Of a DNA stretch of 64,000 nucleotides, positions 1 to 7,986 are shown piece after piece. The stretch spans positions 1 to 64,000 of the forward strand of contig JBMNUF010000004.1 in assembly GCA_050946115.1 (NCBI GenBank). The letters are read 5' to 3'. The DNA is from CAYFRC01 sp050946115. GTDB lineage: Bacteria > Bacillota > Clostridia > Christensenellales > Aristaeellaceae. A program made the position numbers and the translations under genes. A model generated the notes under the pieces. The model was given only the letters and a program-made list of their open reading frames with translations. It was not told the DNA's origin and searched no databases. Position 1 is the first letter of the stretch. Each line of letters starts with the position of its first letter.

Positions 1-114
1 CGGTGGCAATGGCTGAAGGGACCCACCTGTTCCCATCCCGAACACAGAAGTTAAGCCTTCACGCGCCGATGGTACTTGGCTGGAGACGGCCCGGGAGAGT
101 AGGTCGCTGCCGGA
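1..114 (+). rRNA. rrf: 5S ribosomal RNA (5' end at or just outside window edge)
   Basis: The sequence carries the 5S core around positions 30-55 (CCCATCCCGAACACAGAAG) and the GATGGTACTTGGC segment near 68-80. The 5' strand CGGTGGC pairs with GCTGCCG at the 3' end to close helix I. The gene starts at base 1, so one or a few 5' bases may be missing. The 16S and 23S genes would lie to the left, outside the window. No tRNA follows directly. Confidence 0.95.
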
Positions 115-123
115 TTCCATACA

Positions 124-160
124 AAAAGTGCGCCTTTTTATGCGAAGGTCGCACCTTTTT
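124..160 (+). terminator. Probable terminator of the rRNA operon
   Basis: An A-run and GTGCG (127-131) pair with CGCAC and a T-run (150-160) just downstream of the 5S gene. The stem is short, but the A/T flanks extend it and the T-tract fits Rho-independent termination. Confidence 0.6.
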
Positions 161-213
161 ATCTCTGAAAAGCGTTTGACGGGCATCCGCGATGATACTT
201 CGCACCATGAGAA

Positions 214-259
214 AGACCCATATGCATGGGGGCAGTTATCAGCCCCCGCATATGGGTCT
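214..259 (-). terminator. Long hairpin, terminator downstream of efp
   Basis: A 12-bp outer stem (214-225 with 248-259) encloses an inner GGGGGC/GCCCCC stem (228-233 with 242-247). It lies just past the efp stop codon on the minus strand and is followed there by a short T-rich tail. The inner part contains GGGGCAGTT, which recurs in two other hairpins of the window (12070 and 14714). Confidence 0.65.
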
Positions 260-275
260 ATTGTCGCTGTAAATC

Positions 276-833
276 TTACGCGCGGGACATGTACTCGCCC
301 GTGCGGGTGTCGATGCGGAGCATATCGCCGATCTCGACGAAGAGCGGCACGTTGAGCGTGTAGCCGGTCTCGACGGTCGCGGCCTTGGTGGTGCCGGTCG
401 CGGTATCGCCGCGGAAGCCGGGCTCGGTCTCCGTCACCTGCAGCTCGACGAAGTTCGGCGCCTCGACGGAGAACGGGGAACCCTTGAAGAAGCGCACGGT
501 GACATTCGTGTTTTCCTTGACGAAGAGGATCGTGTCCTCGACCGCGTCCTTGGGCATGGGGATCTGCTCGTAGGTTTCGACGTCCATAAAGTAGTACAGA
601 TCGCCGTCGGAATACAGGTAGGTCATTTCCTTGGTGTCGATGTGCGCCTTGGGCATCTTGTCGGTGGGGTTGAACGTGCGCTCCAAGACGGCGCCGGTCA
701 TGATGTTCTTGATGCGCGTGCGGACAAACGCCGCGCCTTTGCCGGGCTTGACGTGCTGGAAATCGACGATCGTCCAAACGCCGTTGTCTATCTCCACGGT
801 AATGCCCTTTTTGAAATCGCCTGCGGTAATCAT
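276..833 (-). CDS. efp: Elongation factor P
   Basis: A 185-residue protein of full family length. EF-P binds between the P and E sites of the ribosome and relieves stalling at polyproline stretches. The N-terminal KOW-like domain is followed by two OB-fold domains. The tip loop reads PGKGAAFV with Lys32 at the position that many bacteria modify. The C-terminus has the family's GD.....G.Y..R-like ending. The ATG at 833 is preceded by GGAGGA at normal spacing. It lies downstream of an M24 aminopeptidase gene with a 38-bp gap, a pairing common in Bacillota. The window encodes proline-rich clients, notably the surface protein at 7973-10096. Confidence 0.96.
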   Translation of the reverse strand: MITAGDFKKGITVEIDNGVWTIVDFQHVKPGKGAAFVRTRIKNIMTGAVLERTFNPTDKMPKAHIDTKEMTYLYSDGDLYYFMDVETYEQIPMPKDAVEDTILFVKENTNVTVRFFKGSPFSVEAPNFVELQVTETEPGFRGDTATGTTKAATVETGYTLNVPLFVEIGDMLRIDTRTGEYMSRA

Positions 834-871
834 GGGGGGTTCCTCCTTACATAATGTACAGTAGAATCGTG

Positions 872-1927
872 TCAGAGTATAATCAGGTGCTTGGGGGCGG
901 TGATCGGGTTGCTGAAGCCGTCCTCGGTCACGATCGCCATGTCCTCGATGCGGCAGCCGCCAAAGCCCGGGATGTATACGCCCGGTTCGACGGTTACGAC
1001 GTGGCTGGGGGTGAGCAGCGTCTCATCCCGCGTGTTGAGGCCGGGCGCTTCGTGGATCAGAAGCCCCACGCCGTGCCCCAGCCCGTGCCCGAAGCGGCCG
1101 GGATAGCGCCCGTCCAGATAGTCGCGCGCGATGCGGTCGATCTCCTTGCAGGGAACGCCGGGGCGAATCGCCGCGAGTGCGGAAAGTTGCGCCTGCAGCA
1201 CCGCATCGTACATCGCCCGATGCGCGTCCGACACCGCGCCGAAGCCGATCGTGCGCGTCATGTCGGCCTTGTAGCCCTTGTACTGCGCGCCGAAATCGAG
1301 CGTCAGGAGTTCGCCTTCCTGAATGGCGCGATCGGAAGGCACCGCGTGCGGCAGCGACCCGTTCGCGCCGGCGGCGGCGATGGTTTTAAAGGCGTTTTTG
1401 TCGCTGCCCAAGGCGAGCATCTCGTAATCGAGGCGAATCTGCACCTGCTTTTCCGTCATGCCCACCTTGACCCAGGAGAGCAGCTGCTCAAACGCCTTGC
1501 AGGAGATTTCCGCCGCCTTTCGGATGCACGCAATCTCCCCCTCGTCCTTGACGGCGCGGAGAGATTCGACTTCGCCCTTTAGCGGGACAAAATGCACACC
1601 CGGCATCTGCGCCCTGTAATCCTCAAAGGTCTTTACGGTGACGGCATCCGCCTCGAAGGCGCATTCCTTCTCGCCGCACTCCGCAAGGAGCTGCACGAGG
1701 AGCGCCTTTTCGGGGTTTTCGCGCCCCGTCATGATGCACTCGCAGTCCTGCGCCTGCCGCGACGCCTGCTCCGTGTATCTCGAATCCGTCAGGATGACGC
1801 ACCTGTCCTTCGTGAGGACGAGCGAGCCTTCGCCGGTATATCCCGTGAGATAGAAGATGTTTTCCGTTTTGACGAACCAAGCCGCGCCGCAGAGGTTTGC
1901 GGCGATCTTTTTGCGCCTTTCGGTCAT
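872..1927 (-). CDS. pepP: M24 family Xaa-Pro aminopeptidase
   Basis: A 351-residue creatinase-fold metallopeptidase predicted to release an N-terminal residue preceding proline. The N-terminal creatinase domain spans about 1-125 and the pita-bread catalytic domain the rest. All expected metal ligands are visible: two Asp in LDFGAQYKGYKADMTRT, the His in GHGLGHGVG, and Glu residues in TVEPG and CRIED. The ATG at 1927 was chosen because an AGGAGG lies 11 bases upstream. A GTG at 1939 would overlap that site. It is probably co-transcribed with efp. The closest alternative is a methionine aminopeptidase, but the N-terminal domain argues against that. Confidence 0.9.
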   Translation of the reverse strand: MTERRKKIAANLCGAAWFVKTENIFYLTGYTGEGSLVLTKDRCVILTDSRYTEQASRQAQDCECIMTGRENPEKALLVQLLAECGEKECAFEADAVTVKTFEDYRAQMPGVHFVPLKGEVESLRAVKDEGEIACIRKAAEISCKAFEQLLSWVKVGMTEKQVQIRLDYEMLALGSDKNAFKTIAAAGANGSLPHAVPSDRAIQEGELLTLDFGAQYKGYKADMTRTIGFGAVSDAHRAMYDAVLQAQLSALAAIRPGVPCKEIDRIARDYLDGRYPGRFGHGLGHGVGLLIHEAPGLNTRDETLLTPSHVVTVEPGVYIPGFGGCRIEDMAIVTEDGFSNPITAPKHLIIL

Positions 1928-1960
1928 GAAAGCGTCCACCTCCTGTGGTCATGCCGCAAT

Positions 1961-1989
1961 AGTATAGCACGGTGCACGGCGCTTTTCCA
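1961..1989 (-). promoter_or_regulatory. Putative sigma-A promoter for pepP-efp
   Basis: Read on the minus strand this is TGGAAA, a 17-base spacer and TATACT, placed 34 bases before the pepP start. The -35 box is weak. Confidence 0.5.
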
Positions 1990-2018
1990 GTGGTTTTTGG
2001 TAAAGATGCAAAATTCTC

Positions 2019-5000
2019 TCACGGAGAAGGCTCCGCATCTTCCGTCAATGCCACCTCCAGGCTCCCTCTGGGCATGCTTCTCGGCATGGTTCGGATGACC
2101 TGTTCCGCGCCGGGGAGCATCTCGTCAAAGGGGCACATGCCCTTCGCCTCGCAATGGGAACAGATTTTGAGGTCATCGCCTTTTTTCACGGGGCAGGCGG
2201 TGATGATGCCGTCGCGGATGTCCGCGAGGTATTCCTCGGCAAAGCGCAGCGCGCGCCGAAGCAGCTTTTGCAGGAGCTCCCCGTCGAGCGCGTTGGCGGT
2301 AGCGTAAAAAATGCCGTCCTTTGTCAATTTGATGCCGAGCGCCTCCTGCGGGTTTTCCGCCATGGCGCTGTAGAGTTCGGTATCGGCGACCATGAAGCCC
2401 GACATGGCGAGCTTTTTCGCACGCTCCTGTTCGATGTCCGCAATTTTGCGCGAATCGTCCGCAACCACGGCATCCTTTACGCCGAAATAGAACGCGCCCG
2501 CGGGCTTTGCGCGATGCAGGAGCATAGCGCACAATAGATAGATTGCGAGCTGCAGCTTCAGCCCGTTATAGATGTCCCCCAGATTGCAGTCGCTCGCCCC
2601 GCTCTTATAATCGATGACGCGAACATAGCGGCTGTTTTCATTCTCCCAAGTGTCGATGCGGTCGATGCGGCCGATGAGGGACGCGCCGCCCACGGTCAGA
2701 AGGTTCGGCGCGATCTCCCGCTCTAAATCGCTGGGGAGGAACGCGCTGCCCTTCAGGTGCGACACCAAGGTGGACGATGCGCGGAAGAGCTTTTTCTTTA
2801 GGATTCCCTCCTGCAGATCGCCCACGTAGCCCGAAAGCCTGCCCTCCGCGCGCTTCTCGAACAGGAGCGCGTCCGCGATGGCGAGCATGCGCTCCGCTGC
2901 CTCGTCCTTTTGCATGTCCATGAGGATGTCGCAATTGTCGCGCACGAAGCGCTCCACCGCCTCGTGCAGCACCGTGCCCTCGTCGCTTCTGGAGAGAGAA
3001 TAGGGTTCTAACTTCACGGGCTTGAGCGCGCGGCGCACGAAATGCTGATACGGGCAGGCGGCGTACTGCTCCAACTGCGTGGGGCTGATCCTGTCGAGCG
3101 CGCCGAACGCCATGCGCGCGACATCCCTCGGCAGGCGCATCTGCGAGGCATTTGCGGCGCGGGAGGCGGAAAGGAGGCGTTTGATTGTATCGTCGCGCGA
3201 AAGGGAGGCGAGCGCGCCCCGCGCGGCATTTCCCGCATCGGGAGACACGATCTCCTCCCGAAGCATGATGGGGAGCTTTCCGAGCGCGGCGGCGGGCGCG
3301 CTCAGAAGGACTTTGCGCATGGAATCGGGCAGGCGCACGCCGTCCTTGACTTCAAGCTGCGGGAAGAGGTTTTGGATGTGCCGGATGAGCGAGCCGCGCC
3401 TCAATGCGTTTCCCGAATCGCCGGACATGGGATAAGAAACGAAGAGATATTCCTGCGGGAGCGAGAGGAGCGCCTTGACGCTTAAGAGGCGCAGCATGGA
3501 GCGGTCGGAGGCGTCCATGGAGAGCCATTTGCCCGAAAGGTTCGAGAGCGTCTCGGTCTCCCGGTCGTCCAAGAGCGCGTCGGGCGCGCCCACCGTGGTG
3601 TCCGAAACGCCCAACAGGAACACCGCGCGCACGTTTTCGCCCTTCATGTGCGACAGATCGCCCGCGTTCACGGCGTCGTGCGAGAGGGGGAGGAGCTTGA
3701 TCTCCTGCGTATCGAGCGCCTGCTCGAAGAGCTCGGGGAATGTCGCAAGTGGCAGCTTTTCCTCGCCCATCAATTCGTGCAGCTGCTCCATGGCTTTTAG
3801 GATGCGGTTCCACACCTGCGCGCATTCGGAGGCGTAGCCGCGATCGCCGCGCGCGGTTGCCTCGTCCTTCTCCTCGACCAGGCGCGCGGCGGCGCCGCTC
3901 TCCTCGAGATGGGCATACAGGGCTTTTACCCGGCTCGCGGTATCGGGCGCTTCGCGAACGGCTTTGGCAAGCGCAATCAGCGGCTCGGCGACGCGCAAAC
4001 GGATGGGTTCCGCCTCCTCCGCCTCGCTGCCATATTGAAAGGGCACCGTCCAGCGCTTCGTACGGATATCGAATCGAATGGCGTAGTTGATGAGCCTGTC
4101 CGCATCCTCCTTTTCGACGGGGAGATAGCCGGATGCAAGGGCGATCTCCACGTCGCGCGTGGCAATGCCCGTAAACGCCATGCGCAAAACGGACAGGAAG
4201 TAGCGCGCGAAGGGGTGCCTGCTCGCGCGCCTGCCGCTCGTGACGAACAGCGGCACGTCGTACAGGCGGAACGCGCTCTGCAGGGCGTCCGCGTATTCCG
4301 TATCCAGGTTTCGGCAGGCAATCAGGATATCCCGCCAGCGCCAGTTTTTCGCGCGGATGAGCTGCCGCGCGAGCCCGGCGGCAAATTCCGCCTCCGTCTT
4401 CGCGTTTTTGAGGCCGGCGATCTGAATCCGCTTCGGCGCGGCATCCCACGGTGCGACGGGATAGGAAAAGAGCATCTGCTCCAGATGGCGCAGTTCGTCC
4501 TTTGCGGGTTCGCGCGGGAGGATTTCCGTCGATACGGCGATGCCGCGCCGTTCCGCCTCCGCAGAAAAACGCCTGAGCGACAAGAGGACAGGCGCGTATA
4601 TCTCCTTCGCGCCGGAATCCGCGTCCGCCATGATGCACAGCTCGGTTTCGCCCTCTGCGGCAGCGGATGCGGCAAGCAGCGTGTCCGCCAGGGTCGGCGT
4701 TACGGTATCGAAGCCGTAGGCGAACACGTCGCTGTTTCGGACGAATTGAGATGCGTCCATGCGCGCGCACGCGGCTGCAGTTTCGCCTTCGCCGTCCAAA
4801 AAGCGCCCCTTGATGCGCCGCTCGTATTCGGTATACAACAGGAGGATGTCCTGCAATTTGCCGTGCAGGGTGCGGCTCTCGATGCTTTCCAGTCGCGCCG
4901 CGAGGTCGTCCGGCGAAATGTGCGCCTGCTTGAGGGCTTCGATCTGCGAAACCGCCCTGTCCGCAAAGCCGGACGCCTCGCACGCGCCTTGATAGCGCAC

Positions 5001-5300
5001 AAAGCCGCTTTTGACGGCGTTCACGCACGCGCGCATGAGCATGACGCGCCCCTGCCTGTCGATCAATACGCCCGAAGGGCTTCCCGCCTCCGCAAAGACG
5101 CGCTTATACAGCCGCTCGAGCGAGAGCACCTGCAGGCGAAAGGAGCCGACCTCCCCCGAGAGCAGAAGCAGTTCCGCCTGCAGCGTCATCTGCGAGGGGA
5201 CGAGGACGATCACATTTCGTTCGCTGCCCTCCATGGCGCGGCGCACGTCCGCGAGCAGGCGGTTTTCAAGGGCGCCGCCCGTGCCGGTGACAATATGCAT
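2019..5300 (-). CDS. addB: AddB-like subunit of the AddAB helicase-nuclease
   Basis: A 1093-residue protein of AddB length. AddB is the inactive-helicase/nuclease partner of AddA in double-strand-break end processing. The C-terminal RecB-like nuclease is recognisable from IGRIDRID and VIDYKSG. Four cysteines, C749 (AACPYQHF) and C1047, C1050, C1056 (ICSHCEAKGMC), match the iron-sulfur staple. The N-terminus aligns with AddB (LVPSQMT, later SYPMSGDSG), but the P-loop position reads GTGGALEN and lacks the GK[ST] core. The ATG at 5300 follows AGGAGGG. No addA gene is adjacent: neighbours are a URO-D family gene and pepP. Confidence 0.88.
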   Translation of the reverse strand: MHIVTGTGGALENRLLADVRRAMEGSERNVIVLVPSQMTLQAELLLLSGEVGSFRLQVLSLERLYKRVFAEAGSPSGVLIDRQGRVMLMRACVNAVKSGFVRYQGACEASGFADRAVSQIEALKQAHISPDDLAARLESIESRTLHGKLQDILLLYTEYERRIKGRFLDGEGETAAACARMDASQFVRNSDVFAYGFDTVTPTLADTLLAASAAAEGETELCIMADADSGAKEIYAPVLLSLRRFSAEAERRGIAVSTEILPREPAKDELRHLEQMLFSYPVAPWDAAPKRIQIAGLKNAKTEAEFAAGLARQLIRAKNWRWRDILIACRNLDTEYADALQSAFRLYDVPLFVTSGRRASRHPFARYFLSVLRMAFTGIATRDVEIALASGYLPVEKEDADRLINYAIRFDIRTKRWTVPFQYGSEAEEAEPIRLRVAEPLIALAKAVREAPDTASRVKALYAHLEESGAAARLVEEKDEATARGDRGYASECAQVWNRILKAMEQLHELMGEEKLPLATFPELFEQALDTQEIKLLPLSHDAVNAGDLSHMKGENVRAVFLLGVSDTTVGAPDALLDDRETETLSNLSGKWLSMDASDRSMLRLLSVKALLSLPQEYLFVSYPMSGDSGNALRRGSLIRHIQNLFPQLEVKDGVRLPDSMRKVLLSAPAAALGKLPIMLREEIVSPDAGNAARGALASLSRDDTIKRLLSASRAANASQMRLPRDVARMAFGALDRISPTQLEQYAACPYQHFVRRALKPVKLEPYSLSRSDEGTVLHEAVERFVRDNCDILMDMQKDEAAERMLAIADALLFEKRAEGRLSGYVGDLQEGILKKKLFRASSTLVSHLKGSAFLPSDLEREIAPNLLTVGGASLIGRIDRIDTWENENSRYVRVIDYKSGASDCNLGDIYNGLKLQLAIYLLCAMLLHRAKPAGAFYFGVKDAVVADDSRKIADIEQERAKKLAMSGFMVADTELYSAMAENPQEALGIKLTKDGIFYATANALDGELLQKLLRRALRFAEEYLADIRDGIITACPVKKGDDLKICSHCEAKGMCPFDEMLPGAEQVIRTMPRSMPRGSLEVALTEDAEPSP

Positions 5301-5330
5301 GAAAGCCCTCCTTTTCACGATATATCCGTT

Positions 5331-6410
5331 TCAGCGCCTCGCGAGCTCCCTTGAATAGTCGATATAACGCTTGATCGCCTCGCCCGGGATGTTCCACGGG
5401 ATGTGATTGCCGATGCACATCATGTATCCGCCGGACATCTGGGCGGTTTTCACCATGTTCTCCACCATGGCGCGAATCTCCGCGGGGTCGTTGCGCATGA
5501 GCACGCGGTTGTCGCCCTCGCCTGCGATAAAGCAATCCTTATGTTTGCGTGCGATGGCCTTATAATCGGTGTACGGCTCCGAGATGATTCCGCGCGCGCC
5601 GCAGGCGAATACGTCGTCCGCAAATGCGTTCATGCACCCGTCCGCCATGAAGAGTACCTCCTTGCCGGACTGCTTCAGCATGCCCCAGTACTCCTCGTAG
5701 CGCGGGAAGACGTATTTGTGCATCCACGCGGGGCTGCACACGGGGCCGTTTGTCATGACGATGTCGTCGTGGCAGACGATGAAGTTGACGGGCAGGCGCG
5801 ACATCGCGGTGAAGACGCGGCGGTTGATTTCCGCAAACTCGTCCATGATGCGCTCGAACCGCTCGTCCAGGCACGTCGCCAGAAACATCTCCCAGCCGAA
5901 GGTGAGCAGCGGCCACATGAAGGTGGTGTTGTAAAAGCTTGCAGCGGAGGGTTCGCCCGGGACGGCCTTTTTGGGCGGTTCGTCCGGAACAAGCCCGAAA
6001 AAGCGCTCACAGCTCTCCACGCTTCGGAAGTCGCCGTTCATCACTACGTGCTTCCACTGCCGCATGTCCGCGTGTTCGAGCGGGCTGAAGGCGAACACGT
6101 CCTCCTCGGTCTTGAAGTACTTTTCGCCGTGCTCGAAGGAATCCGTCAGGTCGTCGCCCCAGCGCACGCGGTGCGTATCGAGGTCCGTTCCCTTCGGGTG
6201 CGGGCGCGGCTCGTCCGTAGCGGGCACGTGCGCGCACAGCTCCGGGTACAGCTCCCTCGCCCTGAGCGCGCATTGGCGCGGGTGGGCGTAGTAGTCGATG
6301 CCCGTAAGATAGGTCAGGGCGTCCGGATTGGAGAAGTGCTCCCAGTGGGGAACCTCCGTCGGCGCAAGGCCCATGTAGGCCTTGTAGATATTTTCCGGAG
6401 AATTTCTCAT
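5331..6410 (-). CDS. Uroporphyrinogen decarboxylase (URO-D) family protein
   Basis: A 359-residue TIM-barrel protein resembling the URO-D/MtaA-type superfamily. Segments such as FIVCHDDIV, a PAWMHKYVFPRYEEYW-type helix and MADGC are characteristic. Many such proteins in anaerobes act as methyltransferases on corrinoid proteins or on unknown substrates instead of in haem synthesis. No corrinoid protein and no haem gene is adjacent, so the substrate is unknown. The ATG at 6410 is preceded by a purine-rich GGACGGAG. The addB gene begins 30 bp downstream and may be co-transcribed. Confidence 0.75.
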   Translation of the reverse strand: MRNSPENIYKAYMGLAPTEVPHWEHFSNPDALTYLTGIDYYAHPRQCALRARELYPELCAHVPATDEPRPHPKGTDLDTHRVRWGDDLTDSFEHGEKYFKTEEDVFAFSPLEHADMRQWKHVVMNGDFRSVESCERFFGLVPDEPPKKAVPGEPSAASFYNTTFMWPLLTFGWEMFLATCLDERFERIMDEFAEINRRVFTAMSRLPVNFIVCHDDIVMTNGPVCSPAWMHKYVFPRYEEYWGMLKQSGKEVLFMADGCMNAFADDVFACGARGIISEPYTDYKAIARKHKDCFIAGEGDNRVLMRNDPAEIRAMVENMVKTAQMSGGYMMCIGNHIPWNIPGEAIKRYIDYSRELARR

Positions 6411-6476
6411 GCGGCTCCGTCCTTTCTCGCGTTCGCCCCGTCGGGCGGCGTAGAATGCAGCGTTTCGGTATGCCTA

Positions 6477-6506
6477 AGTATAGCATGAAACGGCTACATT
6501 CGGCAA
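6477..6506 (-). promoter_or_regulatory. Putative promoter for the URO-D family gene
   Basis: On the minus strand, TTGCCG, an 18-base spacer and TATACT lie about 70 bases upstream of the start codon. Confidence 0.5.
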
Positions 6507-6542
6507 GCGCGGCGGCGGTTCCCCTACCAAAATCGGGAAGCC

Positions 6543-6569
6543 CCCGCGTCCGCACGGGACACGGGGGAA
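6543..6569 (-). terminator. Terminator of the ABC transporter operon
   Basis: A GC-rich inverted repeat (GCCCCCGCGTCC against GGACACGGGGG) sits just past the permease stop codon. On the minus strand it is followed by a weak T-rich tail. Confidence 0.6.
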
Positions 6570-6585
6570 TATGCAATGCTGTTCT

Positions 6586-7986
6586 TTAGTCCGCGGTGCG
6601 AATCGCCGCGAGGGAGGAGAGACGCATCGCCCTTTGCGCCGGGTAAATGCCCGAGATGACCGCGATGACCGTGACGAACGCCCACGTACCCACGGAAAGC
6701 GTCGTCGGGATGACCGAGGTGGAGCCGCTTTCCCCGGAGAACAGCGCGGTGGAGGACATGATGGAGCCGACCGCCTGCTGCAGCGCCTCCACGTTGTTGA
6801 GCGCGTAGGAGAGCGCGTAGCTCACCCCGAGCCCCAGCGCGCCGCCCACGATGCCGATCAAAAACGCCTCGCTCAAAAACATCGCGCCGATGTTGCTTAA
6901 GCTGCACCCAAGCACCTTCATGACGCCGATCTCGCGCGTCCTCTCGTAAATGGACATCATCATCGTGTTTGCGATGGAGAGCGCTGCGACCAGCATGGAG
7001 ATCGCGCCGATGAACCCCAAAAAGCTCTGCATGGTGGCGATCTGTTCCTTGATGGTCGCTACGTACTCCATGGGACTGTAGCAGGAAAGCCCCATGTCCT
7101 TCAGTTCCTTGACGACGGTTTCGACGCTGTCCACGTCCTTGGCGAGCACCTGCACGTTGTCGTAGTTCGAAAGCCCCGTAAGGCCCAAATCCTCGAAAAA
7201 CTGCCGATCTTTCTTGTACGCCTTTTTCAGCCAACCGAGGTTCACGATCGCCGCGTAGGAATACTGAGAGTCGTTGAGATCCGCCGCGATGATGCCGACC
7301 ATCTTCGCGTCGTACTCCCGCGTGACGATCTCGGGCTCCTGCGTCGTTTCGTCCACGTTGGAGTAGTCCTCGTAGGTAAAGGTTCCTGTATAGCGGCTCT
7401 GCAGCCAGTTGATCTTGGGGAGCGGAAGCTCCTTTCCCTGATAGAGGTAGCTCCACGTATCGACGTATTCGTAGTCTTCATCGCCCGTTTTGTGGAAGTC
7501 GCACATCTGCATCTCCGACATGATGAATTCCATTCGATCCGTGTTGCTGGAGAAGTTCGTGCCGCTCTTCAGCTCCTGCATCTTTGCGAAATCGCGCGGA
7601 AGCACCGCGATGCAGTAGGTATTAGTCTCCTGCTTCCCGGTCGAGATATTGAGATTCGTATAAAACGACACGATCGGGGTGACGGCGCTTACGCCCTTGA
7701 TCTTGCGCACCTGGTTCAATACGCCGTCGGTGATCTTGGTGATGCGCGCGCCGCTCGTCGTCTCCGAAGTGCCGTACCCGCCGAAATAGGGGTATACCGT
7801 AATCAGCCGCAGGTTCGTGAACGATTCCAGCGCCTGCATCTGCGTCTGTTCGGCGCCGTAGCCGAGAGAAATCGTCACCACGATTGCGGCGGTGCCGATC
7901 ACGACGCCCAAGATCGTGAGCGCGGAGCGGAGCTTGCGCCGCATGAGACTGTTCAGCGCGGCGGACAATATGTCAATCCATTTCAT
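6586..7986 (-). CDS. MacB/FtsX-type ABC transporter permease
   Basis: A 466-residue membrane protein. The N-terminal helix (about 18-42, after SALNSLMRRKLRSALT) is followed by a roughly 230-residue extracytoplasmic MacB-type domain. Three more transmembrane helices fill the C-terminal 180 residues, with the FtsX-family loop containing REIGVMKVLG. The true start is ATG at 7986. An in-frame extension further upstream would run deep into the preceding gene and has no support. The first 14 bp overlap the end of the surface-protein gene, indicating translational coupling. With the ATPase at 10125-10913 it should form an exporter or a mechanotransmission complex. The substrate is unknown. Confidence 0.88.
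   Translation of the reverse strand: MKWIDILSAALNSLMRRKLRSALTILGVVIGTAAIVVTISLGYGAEQTQMQALESFTNLRLITVYPYFGGYGTSETTSGARITKITDGVLNQVRKIKGVSAVTPIVSFYTNLNISTGKQETNTYCIAVLPRDFAKMQELKSGTNFSSNTDRMEFIMSEMQMCDFHKTGDEDYEYVDTWSYLYQGKELPLPKINWLQSRYTGTFTYEDYSNVDETTQEPEIVTREYDAKMVGIIAADLNDSQYSYAAIVNLGWLKKAYKKDRQFFEDLGLTGLSNYDNVQVLAKDVDSVETVVKELKDMGLSCYSPMEYVATIKEQIATMQSFLGFIGAISMLVAALSIANTMMMSIYERTREIGVMKVLGCSLSNIGAMFLSEAFLIGIVGGALGLGVSYALSYALNNVEALQQAVGSIMSSTALFSGESGSTSVIPTTLSVGTWAFVTVIAVISGIYPAQRAMRLSSLAAIRTAD

Noticed and set aside
3352..5028. A 558-codon second frame inside addB
   Set aside because: It is on the same strand but in another frame of addB, with biased Arg/Gly-rich composition.
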